A stretch of 64,000 bases of DNA from Halomonas sp. BDJS001 (GTDB lineage Bacteria; Pseudomonadota; Gammaproteobacteria; Pseudomonadales; Halomonadaceae): positions 3,348,001 to 3,412,000 of the forward strand of contig NZ_CP110535.1 in assembly GCF_026104355.1 (NCBI RefSeq), read 5' to 3'. Each line of letters begins with the position of its first letter. Position 1 is the first letter of the stretch. The notes under the pieces are model-generated. The model worked only from the letters and a program-made list of their open reading frames with translations. It had not been told where the DNA came from and ran no database searches. Both the position numbers and the translations under genes were made by a program. Shown one piece after another: positions 1 through 8,027 of this stretch.

Positions 1-1106
1 ACGACGCCCCTGGCTAATGCTCGCGAGGCATCGCTCGCCTCGGGAATCTCATCTTGCGTAACCAACTCTACCTCGGCAGGATCCAGCGCCTGCGCTGGCG
101 TCACGCTGCCTTTTCGATAGCCCGGCGCATCCGCAGCGGCGGTCCACAGCGGCTCCATGCCTTTATCAAGCCAGAACAGCGTCAGCGAAACCCCGGCCAT
201 ATCAAGACTGGTCACTAGCTCGCCCACATCCGGCTCGACGATGATCACACCAGCCTCCTGCAGCAGCTCGTCAACCTTACGATAAATAACGAACAGCTCT
301 TCATACTTAACGGTACCCAAGCCATTGAGTATCGGCGCCACCCGCGCTCCTTTAAGATTGATACCTTCTGGTACTTCTTCCAATAATCGGGTAACGAGGA
401 TCTCTGCCAAGCCGTCTGCGGAAGGGATATCCGTCTCACTAATACCCGGCTCACCGTGAATCCCCAGGCCTATGGCCATCCTGCCTTCGGGCACATGAAA
501 GAGCGAATCGGCCGCACCCGGTAACGTGCATCCCTCAAACGCCACTCCAAAAGAGCGCGTGCAGCGATTTGCCTCCTTCGCCACTTGAACCACTTCTTCC
601 AGTGATAATCCCTTTTCTGCTGCAGCGGCGGCGGCCTTGAAAACGGTTAGATCACCGGCGATGCCACGGCGCTTATCCATCTCCGCCAAGGGCGCACTGG
701 CGACATCATCAGTGACCAGCACGATTTCACAGGGAATACCGTCCGCGATCAAACGCTCTCGCGCCTCGCCAAAATGCAGCACGTCCCCCGCATAATTTCC
801 AAATGAGAGCAGCACACCACCGCCGTTGTTGGCGGCTTTGGCGACGGAATAAACTTGCTGTGCAGAAGGCGAGCAAAACAGATTTCCCATGACCGCTCCA
901 TGGGCCAACCCTTGCCCAACCAATCCCGCAAAGGTGGGGTAATGGCCACTACCACCGCCAACCACGACCGCAACACTATCTGGCTGGCTGCGCGTACTGC
1001 GTACGACGCCTCCCGGTACAGCCATCAGCTTATCGCGATGAGCAGCTACCAAACCTAAACGAGCTTCTTCAGGGAAATCACTTGGATCATTAAATAGGCG
1101 TGTCAT
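1..1106 (-). CDS. Dihydroxyacetone-kinase-family ketose kinase (partial, 3' end beyond window)
   Basis: The frame is open from an ATG at 1106 to the window edge, giving 368 residues. The DhaK (DAK1) substrate domain is clear: a GGGSGHYPTF loop, GNLFCSPS, a GNYAGD motif, and GIHGEPG, whose His217 matches the histidine that covalently binds the ketose in DhaK proteins. The last residues appear to enter the linker towards a DhaL (ATP-binding) domain, so the full protein is probably the two-domain ATP-dependent type of about 570 residues. An AGAGGA ribosome site precedes the start. It lies 87 bp downstream of an RpiB-family gene, probably in one operon. Kinases of this family phosphorylate dihydroxyacetone, D- or L-erythrulose; the RpiB neighbour makes a tetrulose kinase (DerK/LerK-like) more attractive, but this is inference. 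Confidence 0.9.
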   Translation of the reverse strand, partial: MTRLFNDPSDFPEEARLGLVAAHRDKLMAVPGGVVRSTRSQPDSVAVVVGGGSGHYPTFAGLVGQGLAHGAVMGNLFCSPSAQQVYSVAKAANNGGGVLLSFGNYAGDVLHFGEARERLIADGIPCEIVLVTDDVASAPLAEMDKRRGIAGDLTVFKAAAAAAEKGLSLEEVVQVAKEANRCTRSFGVAFEGCTLPGAADSLFHVPEGRMAIGLGIHGEPGISETDIPSADGLAEILVTRLLEEVPEGINLKGARVAPILNGLGTVKYEELFVIYRKVDELLQEAGVIIVEPDVGELVTSLDMAGVSLTLFWLDKGMEPLWTAAADAPGYRKGSVTPAQALDPAEVELVTQDEIPEASDASRALARGV

Positions 1107-1193
1107 TATTATATCCTCTGGAGTGAGGCCAAACTGCGTTATCACAGCTTGCATGCTGTTGTTATTAGTCGACGAATATGAGCAATCCCACGG

Positions 1194-1667
1194 TTACGGA
1201 GTATTCAAGCGAGACTCATATTCGTCAATCTTTGCTATTTTTAATTCGGAATTTCCACCCGAAAAGTGGCTATCCAAAAAGGTTGCCACTATTGATTTAG
1301 CCAACTCCGGCCCAATCACTCTGGATCCCAGCGTGACAATCTGTGCATTATTACTGGTGCGCGCCTTTGCTGCTGAGTAAGTATCGTGTGCCTGCGCAGC
1401 GCGGATACCGGGCACCTTATTGGCAGAAATAGCCACTCCGATTCCCGTGCCACATACCAGTACTGCACGATCGAAGCGCCCCTCCTTAATCGCCGTCGCC
1501 ACCTCAAAGGCAACATCGGGGTACAGCACCGGCTGGGCATTAAAAGTGCCAAAATCTTCAACCTCGTAGCCTAACTCTCGGATATAACCAATAAGAATCT
1601 CTTTCAAGTCGTAAGCGGCCTCATCACCGCCAATGGCGACTCTGAGAGAAGACATCGCACTAGACAT
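1194..1667 (-). CDS. RpiB/LacAB-family sugar-phosphate isomerase
   Basis: A 157-residue protein of the RpiB family, which interconverts aldose and ketose phosphates in the cytoplasm. The active-site loop VCGTGIG with Cys72, the ANKVPGIRAA segment and His94 in AHDTY are all present. At the N-terminus the usual ribose-5-phosphate isomerase motif D-H is D-E (Glu16 in GGDEAAYDLK), which suggests a substrate other than ribose 5-phosphate. Next to a DhaK-type kinase, a D-erythrulose-4-phosphate/D-erythrose-4-phosphate isomerase (DerI-like) is a reasonable guess. The ATG at 1667 is preceded by a GGGAGAG ribosome site. It is the first gene of the minus-strand arm that diverges from transaldolase. Confidence 0.85.
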   Translation of the reverse strand: MSSAMSSLRVAIGGDEAAYDLKEILIGYIRELGYEVEDFGTFNAQPVLYPDVAFEVATAIKEGRFDRAVLVCGTGIGVAISANKVPGIRAAQAHDTYSAAKARTSNNAQIVTLGSRVIGPELAKSIVATFLDSHFSGGNSELKIAKIDEYESRLNTP

Positions 1668-1929
1668 TCATGCTCTCCCTTTCTAAGCAATAGAAACGCG
1701 GACGACTAACAACGATGAATACCGCCCCGCAGTTGCCAGCCGTCTACTGACGCTATTCAATCTATCACTAACCGAGCATTTGTAAACACATCGATCATAA
1801 GATCCATTTGCATTTTTTGAGATACCTAAAGACAAAAACAAAGATAAAAACAACAAGTATTTGATAATAAAAGAATTATCTGGAAATAAAACATTACCTA
1901 CCAAGCACTATACTTTTGTTCGACGGCCT

Positions 1930-1943
1930 TGAAATCGATTTCA
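1930..1943. promoter_or_regulatory. LacI-family-like operator (perfect 14-bp palindrome)
   Basis: TGAAATCGATTTCA is a perfect palindrome with a central CG, the form typical of LacI/GalR-family operators. It lies in the 356-bp AT-rich gap (1668-2023) between the isomerase/kinase arm and the transaldolase arm, about 80 bp upstream of the transaldolase ATG. No LacI-family gene is in the window, so the regulator would lie elsewhere. I see no gene in this gap. Confidence 0.55.
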
Positions 1944-1987
1944 TCAGCAGACCTGTTTGACTAAATCGGTACAAATAGACAATCATT

Positions 1988-2004
1988 TGAACACATATTG
2001 TTCA
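1988..2004. promoter_or_regulatory. Inverted repeat upstream of transaldolase (candidate operator)
   Basis: Six-base arms TGAACA and TGTTCA are separated by CATAT and end 19 bp before the transaldolase start, just upstream of its GGAGAG ribosome site. The position over or just after a promoter suggests repressor binding. The arms resemble SorC/DeoR-type half sites, but the family cannot be assigned from sequence alone. Confidence 0.4.
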
Positions 2005-2023
2005 TTTTTACGGAGAGTAGGCA

Positions 2024-2970
2024 ATGTCGCTTCTGGATGGATTACGCGAGCACTCTTTGGTCGTGGCCGACACGGGCGACCTGGAGGTTATAAAACGCTA
2101 TCAACCGCAGGACGCTACCACTAACCCCTCATTGATTCTCAAGGCCTTCGAACTGCCTCGTTATCAAGCGTTGATCGACAAGGTGCTTGCTGAATCATGT
2201 CGTGATGAGAGCGACCTGAGCCGGATAGTTGACCAACTTTCGGTTGCGATTGGCGGGCAAATTGCCAATGTGGTGCCTGGACGAATATCGACAGAAGTGT
2301 CCGCACACCTCTCTTTTAACACCCAAGCCAGTATTCACAAGGCCTACGAACTGATTGAGCACTACGAACAAATGGGTATTAGTCGCAGCCGTGTGCTGAT
2401 CAAGCTCGCGTCTACCTGGGAAGGGATCCGTGCGGCTGAGCAATTAGAGCGTGAAGGCATCAACTGCAACTTAACGCTCTTGTTCAGCGATGCTCAGGCG
2501 CAGGCCTGCTTCGATGCGGGGGTGTACCTGATATCGCCCTTCGTTGGCCGCGTTAGCGATTGGTACCAAAAACAACAGATAAGCAGTTCACCCCAGAAGA
2601 AGACCCTGGCGTGCTATTTGTAAAGGGGGTTTGCGAGAGAGCTGCCGCTGGTCATTACGACACTGTCGTCATGGGGGCAAGTTTTCGTACCACCGATCAG
2701 GTCTTAGCATTGGCGGGCTGCCATCGCCTGACCATCTCTCCTGCACTGCTAGAACAGCTTGATCGCATGGAAGGAGAGGTGGCCTCAAAAATCCAACAGA
2801 AAACCGTCACTCGTGAAGCATTCACACCGCTATCAGAAGCAGGCTTTCGTTGGCAACACAACCAAGATGCAATGGCCAACGAGATGCTGGGTGACGGAAT
2901 CCGACGCTTCGCCAACGACCAGCAAACATTAGCGTCGTTGATTACTCAGCGCTTGACTGCCCGCGCCTAA
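2024..2970 (+). pseudogene. tal: Transaldolase, frameshifted (one base short in an A run near 2568-2572)
   Basis: Transaldolase moves a dihydroxyacetone unit between sugar phosphates in the pentose phosphate pathway. Residues from [11 protein letters not shown] through [23 protein letters not shown] (Schiff-base lysine), NLTLLFS and ISPFVGR run to DWYQK in the first frame. The family sequence then continues in the -1 frame as TTDKQF, EEDPGV, VVMGASFRT, LAGCHRLTISPALL to the stop at 2970. One extra A in the A5 run at 2568-2572 would restore a roughly 316-residue protein of normal length. It may be a true mutation, a sequencing error or, less likely, recoding. The adjacent transketolase remnant favours real decay; similar homopolymer lesions elsewhere in the window favour error. 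The start has a GGAGAG ribosome site. Confidence 0.88.
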
Positions 2971-3009
2971 CGAACCGCCACACAATAGAACAGCCAAGGT
3001 ATCACTGCT

Positions 3010-3272
3010 ATGAATAGCCGCTTTGAGTTCGCCAATGCCTGAACCACTGGGCGGTAGCGCCGATTTAGCGCTAACCTTCCGGAAAGGCGCTAAAGCGGTC
3101 ACGCCCGAAAACGCCAGCGGTAACTACCTGCACGGCAGGTCTGTTGCCACTCATGATGGCGCCACCTTCCTGATCTTTATGGCGTACATGGCGTAACTCG
3201 AAACGGATGGCAGCATTGATGGGCCAGCAGGTGATCTACGTCCTTACCCATGACGCCATTGGCTTGGGTGAA
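3010..3272 (+). pseudogene. tkt: Transketolase remnant (internally deleted, three frames)
   Basis: Three pieces of transketolase remain in order. An ATG at 3010 begins [10 protein letters not shown], like the family N-terminus (SR-ELANA). At about 3035 a second frame reads [20 protein letters not shown], then [15 protein letters not shown], matching the pyrimidine-binding domain but lacking some 16 residues after NYLH. At 3192 a third frame continues [10 protein letters not shown] and VIYVLTHDAIGLGE. About 360 codons are missing after codon 10 and the last 200 or so codons are gone. The start lies 39 bp after the transaldolase stop, so a tal-tkt operon once existed. The remnant ends 15 bp before the convergent RIO kinase gene. 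It cannot encode an enzyme. Confidence 0.85.
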
Positions 3273-3287
3273 GCTAGCAAAAACAGC

Positions 3288-4165
3288 TTAGTAAGGCTGG
3301 GGAATCTCGCCATCATCATCGTCGTCATCGCGCATACGCGCTTGGCGCTCCGCCTCCTCCTCTTTGGCATCGTCGATAACTTCCATCAACTCATCGACGT
3401 TAGCAATATGGGTGTCGGCATCGAAGTGGCCGGTGAGCTTACTATCCGGATGCAGTTCACCGGTTTCGTACAGCGCCCACATCTCTCTGCCATATTCGGT
3501 GTTTAGAAGCTCTGGCGCAAACTGGCCGAAGTAATTGCGCATGTTATCCACATCGCGATACAGCATCGCGGCCGCGCTGTTATTGCCGGCGGCATCAACG
3601 GCCTGGGGCAAATCGATAATCACCGGGCCGGAGGCATCGACCAGCACGTTAAATTCCGACAAATCGCCGTGAATCAGGCCCGCGCAGAGCATTTTCACCA
3701 CGTCTTGAATGACCTTGGCGTAGTAGGTCTGGGCCTGCTCTGGCGTTAGCGTCACTTCGTCCAAGCGCGGCGCGACGTTGCCTTCGGCGTCGCTGATCAT
3801 CTCCATCAACAGTACGCCGTCCACAAAGCCATGAGGCTCAGGTACCCGCACACCCGCCGAAGCAAGACGATAGAGGGCATCGACTTCAGCATTCAGCCAC
3901 GCCTGCTCCTGCTCTTTCTGACCGTAACGGGTTTTTTGGCCATTGCCCGCGAGCGGCGGCTATTGCGCTCTTTACGCCCCTCTTGATACTGAACGGCCTG
4001 TTTAAAGCTGCGCTGTTTAGCCTCTTTAAATACCTTGGCGCAACGCACTTCCTCACCGCAGCGCACTACGTAGACCTGCGCTTCCTTGCCACTCATTAAC
4101 TGCACCAACACCTCGTCGATCATTCCATCATCGACAAGAGGTTGTAATCGCTTAGGGATTTTCAT
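3288..4165 (-). pseudogene. RIO1-type serine protein kinase, frameshifted near 3929-3937
   Basis: The N-terminal part (start 4165) has MKIPKRLQPLVDDG, the ATP-loop region MSGKEAQVYVVRCG and a VKF-like CAKVFKEA, then runs out of frame after the residues RRSRAMAKK. In the neighbouring frame the protein continues RYGQKEQEQAWLNAE, VRVPEPHGFVDGVLLME, the catalytic loop LIHGDLSEFNVLV and the metal-binding IIDLPQAV, ending in an acidic tail with a run of six Asp. One added base in the T6/G3 stretch at 3929-3937 (A6/C3 on the coding strand) gives an intact kinase of about 292 residues. As in transaldolase, the lesion is one base missing beside an A run, which makes a homopolymer sequencing error plausible. 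It is followed 33 bp upstream by dbpA in the same direction. Confidence 0.87.
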
Positions 4166-4198
4166 GGTTAGCTGCGTCGGCTCCTCTTTGGTACGCGT

Positions 4199-5596
4199 TC
4201 AGTAACGGATACGGCGAACACGGAAAGCACGCCCTTTTAATTTATCACGCTCGAGTTTGGCCTGAGCTTGTTGAATCACGTCTCGCTCAACGGCCACATA
4301 GGCACTGCGGGCGAGCACTTTGATTTTACCCACTTGATCGCCGCGCAGCCCACCTTCACTGGTTAGCGCTCCCAGAATATCACCGGGGCGCAGCTTATCT
4401 TTCTTACCACCAGCTAACTGCAGCGTCGCCATTAGCGGCTCGAACGGTACCGAGTACTGGGGTTTCGGCAGGGGCTCGGTTTTAATCGCCTGCTCCAGCA
4501 ACCCTTCCAGCCGCTCCAGCCGGTAACTCTCTTTAGGGGTTACCAACGTGCAGGCAATGCCACTGGCCCCGGCACGCCCGGTGCGACCGACCCGGTGCAC
4601 ATGAACATCAAGCTCGCGGGCAATTTGGTAGTTAAACACGGCGTCCAGTTGGGCAATATCCAGGCCACGGGCGGCAACGTCGGTGGCCACCAAAATAGAG
4701 GTACTCTGGTTAGAGAACAGAATAAGTATGCGATCGCGGTCTTTCTGCTCTAAATCACCGTTTAACGCCACGGCACTAAACCCTGCATCGGTCAGTTGCT
4801 CAGCCACTGCCTGGGTTTCGCGTTTAGTGTTACAGAATACCACGCTGGTCGCGGGCCGATAGACCAGTAACAGTTGGCGCAGGGCGTCGAATCGCGTCTC
4901 TTCATCAGCGACACTATAAAAATGCTGCTGGATCGTAGTGGCGTCGTGTACCTCGGCGATTTTGACCATCACCGGTTCACGCATAATGCCGCGGGTCATC
5001 GCCGTTAGGCCGCCCGATGACTGCTCGTCTGGGAAAGTCGCGCTGAACAGCAGCGTTTGGCGGTCGGCTGGGGTCTCAGCAATAATGTCATCAATGGTCG
5101 CCTGGAAGCCCATATCCAGCATCCGATCCGCTTCGTCCAGCACCAGCGTCGTGAGGGACTCCAGGGTGAGCGAGCCTTTGCGCAAATGCTCGTCTATACG
5201 CCCCGGTGTGCCCACCACAATGTGCGCGCCGTGCTCTAAAGAACCGAGCTGAGGGCCAAAGGGCGCGCCGCCGCAGAGGGTGAGTATTTTTACGTTGGCC
5301 ATGCCACGAGCTAACCGGCGCAGTTCTTCTGCCACCTGATCGGCCAGCTCCCTTGTGGGGCACAACACCAAGCCTTGCACCGCGAAGCTCTCTACTTTCA
5401 ATTTAGCCAGCAGGGCCAAACCAAACGCCGCCGTTTTCCCTGAGCCGGTTTTCGCCTGGGCCAATACATCGCGCCCGGCCAGCATGGGCGGCAGGCTCTC
5501 CGCCTGCACCGGCGACATTTCGTGGTAGCCAAGGGACGCAAGGTTGCTTAGCAGAACGTTTGGCAACGCTAACGAGGAGAAAGAGGAGTCAGACAC
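4199..5596 (-). CDS. dbpA: ATP-dependent RNA helicase DbpA (23S rRNA-specific)
   Basis: A DEAD-box helicase of 465 residues that acts in 50S ribosomal subunit assembly. Visible motifs are the Q-motif region MSPVQAESLPP, AKTGSGKT, PTRELADQ, GTPGR, DEAD in VLDEADRMLDMG, SAT, VVFCNTKRE, VATDVAARGLDI and HRVGRTGRAG. The C-terminal domain (GGKKDKLRPGDILGALT onwards, ending VRRIRY) is the DbpA RRM that binds hairpin 92 of 23S rRNA, which separates it from other DEAD-box proteins. The GTG at 5596 is chosen because AAGG lies seven bases before it; the ATG at 5632 has no ribosome site. Confidence 0.93.
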   Translation of the reverse strand: MSDSSFSSLALPNVLLSNLASLGYHEMSPVQAESLPPMLAGRDVLAQAKTGSGKTAAFGLALLAKLKVESFAVQGLVLCPTRELADQVAEELRRLARGMANVKILTLCGGAPFGPQLGSLEHGAHIVVGTPGRIDEHLRKGSLTLESLTTLVLDEADRMLDMGFQATIDDIIAETPADRQTLLFSATFPDEQSSGGLTAMTRGIMREPVMVKIAEVHDATTIQQHFYSVADEETRFDALRQLLLVYRPATSVVFCNTKRETQAVAEQLTDAGFSAVALNGDLEQKDRDRILILFSNQSTSILVATDVAARGLDIAQLDAVFNYQIARELDVHVHRVGRTGRAGASGIACTLVTPKESYRLERLEGLLEQAIKTEPLPKPQYSVPFEPLMATLQLAGGKKDKLRPGDILGALTSEGGLRGDQVGKIKVLARSAYVAVERDVIQQAQAKLERDKLKGRAFRVRRIRY

Positions 5597-5733
5597 GGTA
5601 TTACCTTGCTTGGGCCACAGCGAGGTGGCCATCGAAAAAAACAGCGTGCGCTACCTTAAGGGCAAATGACACACGCAAATATTACCGCACCATACCAGAA
5701 AGTGCCCGGGGCTGCGCCGCCATCACATCGACA

Positions 5734-6201
5734 TCAGCTTGCAAGGGGCACAAAGATGGCCTGACTTAGCTTGGCTAAGTCCCCAGGCGCCAGCTCGATT
5801 TCAAGCCCGCGTCGCCCGGCACTCACATAGATACTGGCAAAATGTTCGGCAGAGTGATCAATAAAGGTGGCCAAGCGCTTTTTCTGCCCTAAAGGGCTAA
5901 CCCCTCCTAGCACATAGCCGGTGGTGCGCTCTACTTCCGACGGCTCCGCCATAGTGGCTTTCTTTGCGCCGGCAGCTTTGGCGATCTGCTTTAACCCCAG
6001 CTGGCCATTGACCGGCACAATGCCTACCGCCAGCTGTTTGCCATCCAGCTTCACTACTAGAGTTTTAAATACCTGCTCCACCGCAACGCCTAGTTTTTCA
6101 GCCGCCTCCAATCCATAGGAGTGTGCAGTGACGTCGTGATCGTACTCATGGATTTGAAAGGCAATGCCTGCGTGTTTCGCGCTATTGATAGCCGGTGTCA
6201 T
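5734..6201 (-). CDS. ybaK: Cys-tRNA(Pro)/Cys-tRNA(Cys) deacylase YbaK
   Basis: A 155-residue single-domain YbaK/EbsC protein that hydrolyses mischarged Cys-tRNA(Pro) in trans. FKTLVVKLDG contains Lys46, at the position of the catalytic lysine known in Haemophilus YbaK. The GYVLGGVSPLGQKK loop and the C-terminal GLEIELAPGDLAKL are also typical of the family. It reads away from dbpA's upstream region and is probably transcribed alone. Confidence 0.92.
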   Translation of the reverse strand: MTPAINSAKHAGIAFQIHEYDHDVTAHSYGLEAAEKLGVAVEQVFKTLVVKLDGKQLAVGIVPVNGQLGLKQIAKAAGAKKATMAEPSEVERTTGYVLGGVSPLGQKKRLATFIDHSAEHFASIYVSAGRRGLEIELAPGDLAKLSQAIFVPLAS

Positions 6202-6414
6202 GTCGTTCTCTTCTTTAACAGCGTTGATACGATGACGTTACAGAGTGGCCCACTTCGCCTAATAGGTTAATAACGTGGCAGGCAAAGGGAAGTCAACGGG
6301 GGCATGAATATTAGCACGCTATGAATGGAAAGCTGAGCTCTAGCGACTATCCTTATCAGTGCAATGCTCAATAGTGCAGTAGGTAAATGGAAGCTAAATG
6401 AAAGGAGATCAGCA

Positions 6415-6600
6415 ATGCCAGCAACCTCTAAAGCGCAACAGAAAGCAGCGGGCGCGGCACTCTCTGCTAAGCGCGGAGAAACCAAGCCCAGTGAACTTTA
6501 TGGTTCGTCTAAAGAGATGTATGACTCCATGAGCGAGGAGGAGCTAGAAGACTTCGCGAGCACAAAGCGCAAAGGCAAGCCGGAAAAGAAACAGGATTGA
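6415..6600 (+). CDS. Small DUF3008-family protein
   Basis: A 61-residue, lysine- and glutamate-rich soluble protein beginning MPATSKAQQKAAGAA and containing ELYGSSKEMYDSMSEEELEDFA, the pattern of the uncharacterised DUF3008 family found in proteobacteria. An AAGGAG ribosome site lies 10 bases before the ATG at 6415, so the longer reading from 6364 is not used. No cysteine, signal peptide or membrane segment is visible. Function is unknown. Confidence 0.8.
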   Translation: MPATSKAQQKAAGAALSAKRGETKPSELYGSSKEMYDSMSEEELEDFASTKRKGKPEKKQD

Positions 6601-6640
6601 TCATCCTCTTGCCCCTGCCTGCGAAAAGAGCCATGTAAGG

Positions 6641-6674
6641 CAACAGCGCCAGCTTCGATAAGCTGGCGCTGTTG
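6641..6674. terminator. Strong hairpin between convergent small genes
   Basis: A perfect 15-bp stem (arms 6641-6655 and 6660-6674) with a CGAT loop lies 40 bp after the DUF3008 stop and 18 bp after the stop of the convergent lipoprotein gene. No long T run follows on either side, but the stem is strong enough to serve as a bidirectional terminator or 3'-end stabiliser. Confidence 0.7.
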
Positions 6675-6692
6675 GTATTGACTAGCTAACCG

Positions 6693-6950
6693 TCACTGCT
6701 TGCAAGGCACCACTTTACGCAGGGTGTCTTTTGCCCAAAGCGTTTGGCCATCCGGTGTACGGCCGTGCTCATTCCAGCGTTCGGCGGTTTCCAGGCAGAA
6801 CGATCCAGTGCTTTCAACGCTCGCATCGCGGTTGGCCGGGCGCTCACCACCAATCCGCATGACGTCAGGATTGTCGGTGGTATAGCTTGGCGCAATGGTA
6901 GAACTTGCACAGCCAGCGACCAGTGCGGGTAAACAGCGGCGCAGTGGCAT
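6693..6950 (-). CDS. Small putative lipoprotein, unknown function
   Basis: An 85-residue protein with a short basic N-terminus (MPLRRCLP), a hydrophobic stretch and LVAGC, a lipobox-like site with Cys14. The mature part is polar and ends with two cysteines in CLETAE and VPCKQ. A GAGGG ribosome site precedes the ATG. I do not recognise the family. The overlapping longer frame (6686-7030) looks like a shadow. The gene converges on the hairpin at 6641-6674. Confidence 0.6.
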   Translation of the reverse strand: MPLRRCLPALVAGCASSTIAPSYTTDNPDVMRIGGERPANRDASVESTGSFCLETAERWNEHGRTPDGQTLWAKDTLRKVVPCKQ

Positions 6951-7051
6951 GTTTTTACAACCCTCAACGTAGCACTATTAAGCCGACACCTATTGTCGGT
7001 AGCGCTAAATAGCACTGCCGCTAACAGCACGTCAATCTTTTTTCACCCCCC

Positions 7052-7918
7052 TCAGCCAGTGACTAAGGTAAGACTGGTAACCGGGCGCAGGTTTAGCCGT
7101 TTACAGCGCTTTTCTACGCTATCCACAATCTCTTGGGCGTCGTCGAATTGCTGCTTATCGAGCTGAATATCGACCATTAAAAAGCTGCCCACCTGGGCCA
7201 GGCGCACATCGTCGGCGCTGACATCAAAGTCAGCGACATCCTCCACCACATCGCGCCGCACGCTGCTGCATGAGCCACCAAACATCAGCTCACGCAGCGC
7301 CCCCTTCACCATACGGATAGGCATGGGTAGGAAGTAACCCGCAATAATCAGTACCATCACCGGGTCGGCAAAGCGTGCGTAGCTGGCCCAGGGCGACTGG
7401 GTTAACAGCCAGGTCAGCCCAAACCCCAGCATAACGGCGGCACTCAGCCAGGTATCCATCTGCCACTGACGTAGCTCGGCGGCCAACAGCGAAGAGCGCG
7501 CCACCCGGGCGTAGCGCGCCAGCCACCACCAGGTTAATAAACAGCCCGTGACGTTGACCACACCAAACATCAGCGCCAAATCCAGCGTGACCAGCCGCCC
7601 GCCGTCAAGCAGGCTCCATAACGCCGAAACCAGCGAAACGATACAGACCATAGCGATCACCACACCTTTGAGCAGCACTGCAAGTGGCTCTACCGTCAGC
7701 CGCCCAAAGGGGTAGTGATCGTCTGCAGGTTTACGCGCCTGCTTTAGTGCAAATAACGATAGCGACGCCAGCACAAGGCTTAACAGCGAGTAACCGCTAT
7801 CAAAAAGAATCGTTATAGAACCACTGGTCAACCCTAGCGCCAGCCCGGTAAACGCAAACAGGCTAGCAGAAATGGCTGAAAATCTTAGCGCACGGCGCTC
7901 GGCAATAAAGGGGGTCAC
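7052..7918 (-). CDS. Cation diffusion facilitator (CDF) family transporter
   Basis: A 288-residue inner-membrane protein with about six membrane segments and a C-terminal cytoplasmic domain, the CDF layout used for divalent metal efflux by proton exchange. The PADDHYPFGRLTVEPL stretch matches the family. The metal site is unusual: where FieF/YiiP has Asp-Asp-His-Asp, this protein has Asp40, Ser44, Gln151 and Asp155, so two ligands are replaced. The substrate is therefore unclear. The start is GTG at 7918. It diverges from a LysR gene with 109 bp between them, which might regulate it. Confidence 0.85.
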   Translation of the reverse strand: MTPFIAERRALRFSAISASLFAFTGLALGLTSGSITILFDSGYSLLSLVLASLSLFALKQARKPADDHYPFGRLTVEPLAVLLKGVVIAMVCIVSLVSALWSLLDGGRLVTLDLALMFGVVNVTGCLLTWWWLARYARVARSSLLAAELRQWQMDTWLSAAVMLGFGLTWLLTQSPWASYARFADPVMVLIIAGYFLPMPIRMVKGALRELMFGGSCSSVRRDVVEDVADFDVSADDVRLAQVGSFLMVDIQLDKQQFDDAQEIVDSVEKRCKRLNLRPVTSLTLVTG

Positions 7919-8027
7919 GCGGATAACTCCATCACGTTAGGCGAATTGTACGCCATAATAGAGAAGAGTTATGACAATCACGAATCGCTCAGCGCCAAGT
8001 TAACTGGCGCTCAACGCATTAAACGAG

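Noticed and set aside
2560..2580. Programmed -1 frameshifting in transaldolase
   Set aside because: The local sequence is not a proper X-XXY-YYZ slippery heptamer and no stimulatory hairpin is evident; transaldolase is not known to be recoded.
6686..7030. Alternative 114-codon frame overlapping the small lipoprotein gene
   Set aside because: It lacks a ribosome site and a coherent signal peptide; the 85-residue frame has GAGGG upstream and a lipobox.
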